A DNA stretch of 43,021 nt from positions 1 through 43,021 of the forward strand of contig JASLMK010000061.1 of NCBI GenBank assembly GCA_030746555.1. The letters run 5' to 3'. Source of the stretch: Planctomycetota bacterium. GTDB taxonomy: Bacteria; Planctomycetota; UBA1135; GCA-002686595. Shown here piece by piece: positions 32,819 through 40,376 of the stretch. The position numbers were made by a program, and so were the translations under genes. Positions within the stretch are counted from its first letter, which is position 1. Each line of letters begins with the position of its first letter. The notes beneath the pieces were generated by a model. The model was not told the origin of the DNA, did not search any database, and was given only the letters and a program-made list of their open reading frames with translations.

Positions 32819-32842
32819 CGCACCGCGGGCGGCGCAGGTGCG
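32819..32842. terminator. Hairpin between convergent genes
   Basis: CGCACC and GGTGCG pair around a 12-base GC-rich loop, one base after the toroid-protein stop. The convergent msrB gene ends at 32849. It could terminate both transcripts. Confidence 0.4.
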
Positions 32843-32848
32843 ACGGTG

Positions 32849-33367
32849 TCAGTCGAGCACGATCGGCGCCGGCGGCTCCTCGCCCGCGGGCACGAAGACC
32901 ATCGAGATCGAGTTCACGCAGTGGCGCGTGTTCTTCTCGGTGAAGCGCTCGCCGAGGAACACGTGGCCGAGGTGGCCGTCGCAGTTCGCGCAGACGATCT
33001 CGGTCCGCCGGCCGTCGGCGTCGGGCAGGCGCAGGACGGTCCCGTCGATCTCGTCGTCGAAGCTCGGCCAGCCGCAGTGGCTGGGGAACTTGTCGTCTGA
33101 GCGGTACAACGGTGCGTTGCACTGGCGGCACAGGTAGACCCCCGCGGCATCCAGGTCCGTGTACTCGCCCACGCCGGCGCGCTCGGTTCCCTTGTGCAGG
33201 ATCACTCGCCGCTCCTGGGGGGTGAGCTCGTTGTAGCGAGCGGCGGGCTCGGAGGTCGTCATGGCGGGAGGGGGCTGGGTGGGGCGGGGCGCCGCGCCCT
33301 CCGGCTCGGTGCAGGAGACGAGCGCCAGGCAGGCGGCGAGGGCGAGCGGAGGCGTGGTCGGCATCAT
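32849..33367 (-). CDS. msrB: Peptide-methionine (R)-S-oxide reductase MsrB, lipoprotein form
   Basis: A 172-aa enzyme that reduces methionine-R-sulfoxide in proteins. The MsrB domain shows [21 protein letters not shown], zinc cysteines in CRQC and [36 protein letters not shown] and RHCVNSISM with the catalytic Cys. I chose the ATG at 33367 because the next residues form a lipoprotein signal ([12 protein letters not shown]) ending in a Cys at about 19. The enzyme therefore sits outside the cytoplasm, tethered to a membrane, where it would repair exported proteins. A TATGCT element nine bases upstream may be the -10. It is divergent from the 2088-aa protein gene. Confidence 0.92.
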   Translation of the reverse strand: MMPTTPPLALAACLALVSCTEPEGAAPRPTQPPPAMTTSEPAARYNELTPQERRVILHKGTERAGVGEYTDLDAAGVYLCRQCNAPLYRSDDKFPSHCGWPSFDDEIDGTVLRLPDADGRRTEIVCANCDGHLGHVFLGERFTEKNTRHCVNSISMVFVPAGEEPPAPIVLD

Positions 33368-33376
33368 CACCCCACC

Positions 33377-33382
33377 AGCATA
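33377..33382 (-). promoter_or_regulatory. Candidate -10 element (TATGCT) for msrB
   Basis: On the minus strand TATGCT lies nine bases before the chosen msrB ATG, which would give a leader of only a few bases. Confidence 0.3.
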
Positions 33383-33488
33383 GTCGCCCCTCACGGAGAG
33401 GGAAGGACCGCCCGACGCGTCAGGGCACGGGAAAGGGATGAGATTCACGAGCCTCGGCGCCAACAGGGATCAGGATGGCGCCGTTGGA

Positions 33489-33494
33489 TAGGGT
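33489..33494 (+). promoter_or_regulatory. Candidate -10 element (TAGGGT) for the 2088-aa protein gene
   Basis: TAGGGT lies about 57 bases before the ATG at 33552 and is preceded by TTGGA. No -35 box is convincing. Confidence 0.25.
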
Positions 33495-33551
33495 GAACCC
33501 GCGCTCTCCGGCTCCGTTCAGAAGACCTCCCCCCACACCGACCGGCCTTCC

Positions 33552-36500
33552 ATGCGACAAGCCCTGCTCCTTCGCGCCCTCCTCGTCCTCCTCGCCCTGC
33601 TCACCGTTCCCGCGGCCGCGCGCGCGTCGCAGGACAACCCGATCGGTTTCCTGGAGACCTTCGCCCTGGCCGACGAACGCGGGGCGGTCCTCGACGAGCT
33701 CGTGCCGGGCACGAGCGACCACTACTTCTACCGCTGCCTGCACGCCCAGCACAGCGGCGAGCTCGACGCGGTGGACGGACTCCTGAGCACCTGGATCCAG
33801 CGCCACGGCCGGGAGCAGCGCGTCGAGGAGATCGAGAATCGCCAGGCCCTCCTGCGCGCCGAGACGCGGCCGGCCGAGTCGTACGAGTTCCTCGCACGCC
33901 GGCTCGGCCTGGGCTTCGACCACACCCCGGACATGGGGGGGGACGAGGCGGAGCTGCCCACGCGCCTCGATCCGGCCCTGATCTCACCGGCGCGCTGGAC
34001 CCGCCGAGCCCACGAGCGCCACGGCGACAGCCTGAGCGGGTTCGCCGACACCAAGCTCGGCGAACTGGCGGGGGGCGAGCTCAGCGACCGACGCCTGCGG
34101 GAGCTGCTCTCGCGCCTCGCCCGCCCCACGGTGGAGAACCTCCCCGACCTCGTCGTGCGCGAGCTCACCACCTTCAGGAGCGGCGGCTTCGGCTCCCTCG
34201 CCATCCACGGCCGGCTCCTCATCGCCCAGCTCGACGAGTGCGCGCGCCTGCGCCCCTCGCTCTTGAACGAGCAGGCCTTCGTCGCGACCTACCTCGCGCG
34301 CCTCGCGCCGGGAGGGGACGTGGACTGGACGACCGACACGGCCGAGCGCGAGGCCTACCTCGAGCGTCTTCAGGGCTTCGTAGCGCGTCTGGCGCCGGTG
34401 CACAACGGCCTCAAGGCCCACGTCCTCGCCCATCGCCTGCGCCACGACATGGCCCTGGGACGCTACGACCGCGACCGCTTCGCGGCCTGGCTGGCCCTGC
34501 CCCGCAAGGCCTCCTGGTCCAACCCCGACCACCGCCGCCGCCACCGCAACGAGGAGGTGATCACGGAGGCGGGAGAGCACGCCACGCTCCTGGGGCCGCA
34601 GGGCGACGACGAGCAGCTCCTGCGCGCCTACCTGCAGCACTTCTTCGTCGGCGACGCGGGCTACGAGGCCTTCTCCGCCACGGTCTCCGACCGCCTGCTC
34701 TCGCGCCTGTTCGCCCAAACGAAGATCCTGCACGGCGTCGGCGACATGGAGCGCTGGTACTCGCTCCTGGACGACCCGGCGGCCTACGAGGCCCTGCGGG
34801 AGCGGGTCGAGATCCTCTTCGCTCCGACCCAGCCGACCCACCTCGCCGCCGACGCACCGGTGGTGATCGAGGTGGACGTGAAGAACGTGCCGACCCTGCT
34901 CGTGAAGGTGTTCGAGATCGACGCCTACGCCTACTACCGCGCCACGGGCCGGGAGGTGGACGCGACGATCCCCCTCGACGGCCTGGTGGCCGGCGAGGAG
35001 ACGACCTACGAGTACGACGACAACGCCCTGCGCCGTATCTCGCGCAGGTTCGAGTTCCCCGGGCTCGACCGGCCCGGCGTCTTCGTGATCGAGTTCATCG
35101 GCGGAGGGCTCTCGAGCCGAGCGGTCATCCACAAGGGTCGCCTTCAGCTGCGCGAGCGGATCAGCGCCGCCGGCCACGCCTTCACGATCCTCGACGAGAC
35201 GGGGCGCGTGTGCCCCGACGCGAGCGTCACCCTGGGGGGTCGGCGCTACGAGCCCTCCGAGGGCGGGGAGATCCTCCTCCCCTACTCCACCGACCCTGGC
35301 CGTCGCACGGTGATCCTCACCGCGGGCGAGCGCTGTTCCCTCGCGGACTTCCACCACGAGCGAGAGCGCTACTCCCTCGAAGCGGGGATGCTCGTCGGGC
35401 GCGAGGCCCTGTTGGCCGGCAACGCAGCCCAGCTCCTCGTGCGGCCGCGCCTGGCCCTGGCGGGCGAGACCGTGGACCTGTCCCTGCTCGACGAGCCGGT
35501 GCTGGAGATCGCCAGCCGGCGCGCCGACGGCGTGGAGTCCTCCGTGGAGGTGCGGGACCTGGAGCTCGCCAGCGACCGGGAGTGGGTCCACACCCTGCAG
35601 GTGCCGCCGGGGACGGTGGAGCTCACCGCCAGGCTGAGCGGGCGCGTCGAGAGCCTCACGGGGGATGAGCCGATCGAGGTGGAGAGCACGCAGCGGCGCT
35701 TCGCCCTCAACCGCATCGAGACCACCGAGCGCACGTCCTGTCCCCTCCTGGGCCGCGACGAGGAGGGTTGGTTCCTCGAGGTGCGGGGGAAGAATGGAGA
35801 GCCGCGCGCCGGGATCGCCTGCGCGCTGACCCTCGAGCACCCCGACTACACCGACTCCCTCGAGGTCCGCCTGCGCACGGATGCGGGGGGGCGCGTGCGC
35901 CTGGGTCTCCTCGACGGCATCGCCGCTGTGCGCAGCTCGCTCCTGCCCGGGGGGTACGGAGCGTGGCGCCTGCTGCCGACTCCGCGCCGGATCCCGCGCT
36001 CGCTGCAGGGCGTCGCGGGACGCACCCTGCGCCTTCCCCTGGCGGGAGCGCGCGCACGGTCCCACGCCGAGGGCGCCTCGCTGTTGGAGTTGCGCGCCGG
36101 CGCCTTCTCCCACGATCGCTCGCACCATCTGGTCCACGGGGGCGGCTACCTGGAGCTGCGCGACCTGCCGGCGGGAGACTACGAGCTGTTCCTGCCCGCC
36201 ACCTCCCAAAGCAGCGCCGTGCGCGTCACCGCCGGAGGGATCGCGACCGGCTGGGGTGTGGGCCGCGACCGTTGGCTCGAGCTCTCGCCGCGCCGCCCGC
36301 TCGAGCTCGCCCCGCCGCGGGTCGAGGGCGAGGAGCTGGTGGTCGAGCTCCTCGGTCACACCGAGTCCACTCGCGTGCACCTGGTCAGCGACCGCTACCT
36401 CTCGCCCTACGACGCCCGGCGCTCCCTGCGCCTCTCCCGCCCGGGCGAGGTCGGCGTCTTCGCCGTGCACCGTGCCGCCGCCCTCTACGAGTCGGGCCGC

Positions 36501-39500
36501 GCGATCAGCGACGAGTACCGCTACGTCCTCGAGCGCCGCTTCGCCCAGACCTTCCCCGGCAACATGCTGGCGCGGCCGGGGATGCTGCTCCACCCCTGGG
36601 CCGTCGACGCCCGCAGCGACATGATCGGCCTGGGGGGCGGAACCGGCGGCAGCTTCGGTGAGCGCTCTGGCGGCCGGCGCAGCCGGGGAGCGGGAGGCGC
36701 CGGGACGGAGCAGGCCGTCGCCGCGGGCCTGGACCCGGGGACCTTCGGGGCCCTCGACTTCCTGCCCGGGCCCTCGTGGATCCTCGCCAACCTGCGCCCC
36801 GGCGACGACGGGACCCTGCGCATCCCCCTCTCCACCCTCGGCCCGGGCCAGCACGTCCAAGTCCTGGCGGTCGACCGGGCCGGGCTGGCGAGCGCCGAGC
36901 TGGCCCTCTCCGCGAGCGCCTTCGAGCCGCGCGACCTCCGCCTGCGGGGCGGCATCGATCCCGCGCGCCACGTGATCGAGCGGCGCACGATCGACGTGCT
37001 GGCCGCGGGGGAGAGCGCACGCCTGGCGAACACGACGCCGGAGGACGTGGAGATCTACGACAGCCTGTCCGACGTCTACCGCCTGTTCCGCACGCGCCGC
37101 CCCGACGAGGGGCTGGAGGCCTTCGCCTTCCTCCTGGGCTGGCCCGGGCTGAGCGACGAGGAGCGCCGGGACCTCTACGGCGAGCACGCCTGCCACGAGC
37201 TGAACCTGTTCCTGTGGCGGAAGGACCGGGCGTTCTTCGAGGCCGTGGTGCGCCCCACCCTGGTCCACAAGGTCGACCGCACCTTCCTCGACCGCTGGCT
37301 GCTCGAGGAGGAGCTCGACGCGTACCTCGAGCCCTGGGCCTTCGGGCAGCTGAACGTCATGGAGCGCGCGCTCCTGGCACACAGGGTCCCCGGCCTGGCC
37401 GAGTCCGTGCCGCGGCGGCTGGAGGAGCGGGTCGAGCTCGACCCCACCGCCCCGGGCGAGCGGGCGGAGGTCTTCGGCGAGGTCCTGGCCGGGGCAGCCC
37501 TGAGCCTGGAGGAGTACGAGGGCGCCTTCGACATGGAGGTCACCGCCGGCGAGTCCGCTCCGGCGGAGGGTCCGGCGACCCCGGGCCCGGCGGGCCGGGC
37601 CCGGGAGGCGCTCAAGGCCCTGGGCTACACCGACGGGGACGACCAGATCGGCGACGCGCCCTCGACGGCCGCCCTGGGGGACCGCGAGCTCCAGGACAAG
37701 TCGCGCGTTTCCCTCGGTCTGGACGCCCGCATGCGGAGCCAGGTCCGCGGCCTGCACGTCGAGCTGAAGGACACCGAGCGCCACGTGGAGAGCAACTACT
37801 GGCGCCGCACCATCGCCCACCAGGGGCCGGGCATGCTGCCCGCGAACGAGTTCTGGCTCGACTTCGCCCGGACCGGGCCCGGCGTCCCCTTCCTCTCCGA
37901 GGAGTTCCCCCTCGCCACCGGCAGCCTGAACGAGATGCTCCTCGCCCTAGCCCTGCTCGACGTGCCCTTCGAGGGCGGCGAGCACGAGCTGGCCGCCGGC
38001 GACGGCGCGGTTGAGCTCACCGCCGCCACTCCCCTCCTCCTGGCCCGCAAGGGGCAGGTGGACGCCACCGTCTCCGAGGACGCACCGCGGATCCTCGTCG
38101 CCCAGGACCTGTTCCGCTTCGCCGAGCGCCACCGGGTCGAGGACGGCCGGCGCGTCGAGGCCTTCGTGCGCGGGCCCCTCGAGGCGGGGGTCGCCTACGC
38201 GTGTCGCGTCGTCGTGACGAACCCGACCGAGACGCCCCACGAGTTCGAGCTCACCCTCCAGATCCCCGAGGGCGCCCTGCCCCTCCAGGGGGGCCGGGCG
38301 ACGCGCGGCGTGCCGCTCTCGGTGGGGGCCTACGGGACGGCTCGCTTCGAGTACGCGTTCTACTTCCCCCAGGCCGGCGAGTTCCGCCACTTCCCCGCCC
38401 ACGTCGCGGAGGACGGAGCGCTCATCGCCCACGCCCCGGCCGTACCCCTGGTCGTGCTCTCCGAGCGCACCGGGGAGGACGAAGGCTCCTGGGAGTTCGT
38501 CTCCCAGCTCGGGAGCGGCGAGGAGGTCTTCGAGACCCTGGAGCGCGCCAACCTCGCGGCCCTCGACCTGGGACGCATCACCTGGCGCATGCAGGATGCC
38601 GCGTTCTTCCGCCGCACCCTCGAGCTCCTGCGCGAGCGCCTGGTCTACCACCACGGGCTGTGGTCCTACGCCCTCCACCACGGCGACGCGCGCGCCGCCG
38701 GCGAGTTCCTGCGCCACGCCGACGGCTTCGTCGCCCGCTGCGGGGCCGCCCTGGCCTCGCCCCTGCTCGAGATCGACCCGGTCGTGCGGCGCAGCTTCGA
38801 GCGCATCGAATACGCGCCGCTCGTGAACGCCCGGGCCCACGCATTCGCGGGCCGGCGGGAGATCACCAACGTCGACGTGAAGCGCCAGTACACGCGCCTG
38901 TTGGACGTCCTCGCCCACCGCGCCGCCCTCGACGACGGGGACTGGATGAGCGTCTGCACGTTCCTGCTCCTCCAGGACAGGGTGGCCGCCGCGCGCGAGG
39001 CCTTCGCCCGCGTCGACCCCGACGCCCTCGGCGCGCGGCTGCAGTACGACTACACCGCCGCCTACCTCGACTTCTTCACGCCCGACATCGTCCTCGCCCG
39101 CCCCATCGCCGAGGCCTACGTCGACCATCCCGTCCCCCGCTGGCGGGACCGCTTCCGTGCGGTCCTGCGCCACCTCGACGAGGCCGAGGGCCGCTCCCCC
39201 CGGGAGGGCGAGGCCGCGGACGCCGCCGAGGCGCTGGTCGCCGGCGAGCCGGTCCTGGAGCTGGCCGTGGAGGGGGAGGGCATCGAGCTCCGCCACGGAG
39301 GCCTGGCGGCCTGCGAGCTGCGCTTCTACGCCCTCGACGTCGAGTTCCTCTTCTCGACCAGCCCCTTCGTCGGCGGCCAGGCGGCCGACTTCGCCTTCGT
39401 CCAGCCCAACCTGCGCCAGGCGGTCGAGCTCACCCCGGACGAGGGCCTGACGCGCGTCGCCCTGCCCGCGGAGTTCGCCCGTGCCAACGTCCTGGTGGAG

Positions 39501-39818
39501 GCCCGTGGCGGCGGCATCGTCCGGCGCCAGACGCGCTACGCGAACTCCCTGGCGGTGCAGATGATCGAGGCCCACGGCCAGCTCAAGCTGACCCACGCCG
39601 AGACCGGGGCGCCGATCCCGGCCGCCTACGTCAAGGTCTACTCGCGCATCGGCCAGACCGTGAGCTTCCGCAAGGACGGCTACACCGACCTGCGCGGTCG
39701 CTTCGACTACGTCTCCGTCTCGGGCTCGCCCGAGGCGCACATCGAGCGCCTCGCCGTCCTGGTCCTCTCCCCCGAGCACGGGGCCGTGATCCGGGAGGTC
39801 GCCCCGCCCACGCGCTGA
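33552..39818 (+). CDS. Giant secreted protein of unknown function, partly alpha-2-macroglobulin-like
   Basis: A 2088-aa exported protein with a signal peptide (LLLRALLVLLALLTVPAAARA). The N-terminal 400 residues are helical with many Arg and Leu. Residues about 435-640 read like macroglobulin (MG) domains (VVIEVDVKNVPTLLVKVFEI, RRFEFPGLDRPGVFVIEF). Further beta-rich parts follow to about 1000. A Gly/Arg-rich linker is at about 1027-1055 (LGGGTGGSFGERSGGRRSRG). A helical region runs from about 1150 to 1350, with mixed beta and helical parts after that. A carboxypeptidase-regulatory-like domain lies at about 2000-2060 (LKLTHAETGAPIPAAYVKVY). There is no thioester motif (GCGEQ). It starts at ATG 33552 with a C-rich leader. 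The function is unknown; a structural, trapping or surface role is possible. Confidence 0.72.
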   Translation: MRQALLLRALLVLLALLTVPAAARASQDNPIGFLETFALADERGAVLDELVPGTSDHYFYRCLHAQHSGELDAVDGLLSTWIQRHGREQRVEEIENRQALLRAETRPAESYEFLARRLGLGFDHTPDMGGDEAELPTRLDPALISPARWTRRAHERHGDSLSGFADTKLGELAGGELSDRRLRELLSRLARPTVENLPDLVVRELTTFRSGGFGSLAIHGRLLIAQLDECARLRPSLLNEQAFVATYLARLAPGGDVDWTTDTAEREAYLERLQGFVARLAPVHNGLKAHVLAHRLRHDMALGRYDRDRFAAWLALPRKASWSNPDHRRRHRNEEVITEAGEHATLLGPQGDDEQLLRAYLQHFFVGDAGYEAFSATVSDRLLSRLFAQTKILHGVGDMERWYSLLDDPAAYEALRERVEILFAPTQPTHLAADAPVVIEVDVKNVPTLLVKVFEIDAYAYYRATGREVDATIPLDGLVAGEETTYEYDDNALRRISRRFEFPGLDRPGVFVIEFIGGGLSSRAVIHKGRLQLRERISAAGHAFTILDETGRVCPDASVTLGGRRYEPSEGGEILLPYSTDPGRRTVILTAGERCSLADFHHERERYSLEAGMLVGREALLAGNAAQLLVRPRLALAGETVDLSLLDEPVLEIASRRADGVESSVEVRDLELASDREWVHTLQVPPGTVELTARLSGRVESLTGDEPIEVESTQRRFALNRIETTERTSCPLLGRDEEGWFLEVRGKNGEPRAGIACALTLEHPDYTDSLEVRLRTDAGGRVRLGLLDGIAAVRSSLLPGGYGAWRLLPTPRRIPRSLQGVAGRTLRLPLAGARARSHAEGASLLELRAGAFSHDRSHHLVHGGGYLELRDLPAGDYELFLPATSQSSAVRVTAGGIATGWGVGRDRWLELSPRRPLELAPPRVEGEELVVELLGHTESTRVHLVSDRYLSPYDARRSLRLSRPGEVGVFAVHRAAALYESGRAISDEYRYVLERRFAQTFPGNMLARPGMLLHPWAVDARSDMIGLGGGTGGSFGERSGGRRSRGAGGAGTEQAVAAGLDPGTFGALDFLPGPSWILANLRPGDDGTLRIPLSTLGPGQHVQVLAVDRAGLASAELALSASAFEPRDLRLRGGIDPARHVIERRTIDVLAAGESARLANTTPEDVEIYDSLSDVYRLFRTRRPDEGLEAFAFLLGWPGLSDEERRDLYGEHACHELNLFLWRKDRAFFEAVVRPTLVHKVDRTFLDRWLLEEELDAYLEPWAFGQLNVMERALLAHRVPGLAESVPRRLEERVELDPTAPGERAEVFGEVLAGAALSLEEYEGAFDMEVTAGESAPAEGPATPGPAGRAREALKALGYTDGDDQIGDAPSTAALGDRELQDKSRVSLGLDARMRSQVRGLHVELKDTERHVESNYWRRTIAHQGPGMLPANEFWLDFARTGPGVPFLSEEFPLATGSLNEMLLALALLDVPFEGGEHELAAGDGAVELTAATPLLLARKGQVDATVSEDAPRILVAQDLFRFAERHRVEDGRRVEAFVRGPLEAGVAYACRVVVTNPTETPHEFELTLQIPEGALPLQGGRATRGVPLSVGAYGTARFEYAFYFPQAGEFRHFPAHVAEDGALIAHAPAVPLVVLSERTGEDEGSWEFVSQLGSGEEVFETLERANLAALDLGRITWRMQDAAFFRRTLELLRERLVYHHGLWSYALHHGDARAAGEFLRHADGFVARCGAALASPLLEIDPVVRRSFERIEYAPLVNARAHAFAGRREITNVDVKRQYTRLLDVLAHRAALDDGDWMSVCTFLLLQDRVAAAREAFARVDPDALGARLQYDYTAAYLDFFTPDIVLARPIAEAYVDHPVPRWRDRFRAVLRHLDEAEGRSPREGEAADAAEALVAGEPVLELAVEGEGIELRHGGLAACELRFYALDVEFLFSTSPFVGGQAADFAFVQPNLRQAVELTPDEGLTRVALPAEFARANVLVEARGGGIVRRQTRYANSLAVQMIEAHGQLKLTHAETGAPIPAAYVKVYSRIGQTVSFRKDGYTDLRGRFDYVSVSGSPEAHIERLAVLVLSPEHGAVIREVAPPTR

Positions 39819-39828
39819 ACGACGCCGG

Positions 39829-40120
39829 TCAGAGCCAGGTCACGCTCAGGCCATTGGTCAGATTGAAGCTCGCCCTGGCCTGACCCCGGAAAGTGGTCCA
39901 GTCCTTATGAGAGCTGGGGAAGGAGGAGGGCCGCGTCCCCCTGGAAGAAGATCATGAACTGGCCGGGGACCATGGCGGAGGCCTCGAGCAGCAGGCTGTC
40001 CGCCGTGGTCGAGGGCGTGCCGGTGGCGATGACCTGCTCGGGACCGAAGGTGAAGCCCCCCAGGTTCTCCTGCCACATGATCATGTCGTCGACCAACTCG
40101 GTGGCGATCGCGGAGTGGGT
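39829..40120 (-). pseudogene. Decayed remnant of a Cys-rich C-terminal module protein
   Basis: Two minus-strand pieces match the module found at the ends of the proteins at 29013 and 40377. Piece A (about 39926-40009, TTADSLLLEASAMVPGQF then MIFFQGD) aligns with VAADDLALIASNALPGQP then GLFFQGN; about 13 of 25 positions are identical. It runs into a TAA at 39907. Piece B (39829-39903, in another frame) reads DWTTFRGQARASFNLTNGLS then VTWL and stop, like WYRD...GFNLTNGYSVDW. The roughly 60 residues normally between them are missing, so the copy carries an internal deletion and a frameshift. The sequence upstream of piece A (ELVDDMIMWQENLGGFTFGP) does not match the module. Confidence 0.6.
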
Positions 40121-40278
40121 GGGGAGTAGTGCGTACCCGGAGCGGCCCGGAGCACGCTCTGGAGGCCGTCTGCAGCCTACCGGAACGCCAGGATTCCGCC
40201 ACGACAACCGGTGCACACCGTGCCTGCAGGCCCAACCTGGGGGCCGCCGTGGTCGCGGGCGCCGCCGCGGGGAGAATC

Positions 40279-40292
40279 GAATCGCCCGATTC
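40279..40292. promoter_or_regulatory. Inverted repeat GAATCG-CC-CGATTC, candidate operator
   Basis: A perfect 14-base inverted repeat, preceded by an overlapping GAATC copy. It lies 11 bases upstream of a TATCCT -10-like box, so a protein bound here would overlap the -35 region of the 835-aa protein gene. Confidence 0.35.
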
Positions 40293-40303
40293 CCACCACC
40301 TGT

Positions 40304-40309
40304 TATCCT
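40304..40309 (+). promoter_or_regulatory. Candidate -10 element (TATCCT)
   Basis: TATCCT lies 67 bases before the ATG at 40377, next to the inverted repeat at 40279-40292. No clear -35 box. Confidence 0.3.
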
Positions 40310-40376
40310 CCACTCTCACCTCGCGCGACAGCCGTTCGCGCCCCCCGTCCCTCCCCTCCAGCATCGGCTCCGCACC

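Larger units (their letters stand above)
40121..40376. other. Intergenic leader upstream of the 835-aa protein
   Basis: Nothing convincing is encoded here. The stretch holds an inverted repeat at 40279-40292 and a possible -10 box (TATCCT, 40304-40309). The last 60 bases before the ATG are C-rich and lack a Shine-Dalgarno sequence. Confidence 0.4.

Noticed and set aside
33984..37820. A 1278-codon open frame on the minus strand inside the giant gene.
   Set aside because: It lies opposite a gene with a signal peptide and sensible domains, and its product is Gly/Ala/Arg-rich with no motif. Long antisense frames are expected at this GC content.
33552..39818. Calling the giant protein an alpha-2-macroglobulin outright.
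   Set aside because: Only MG-like segments are suggested; the thioester motif and bait-region layout are missing.
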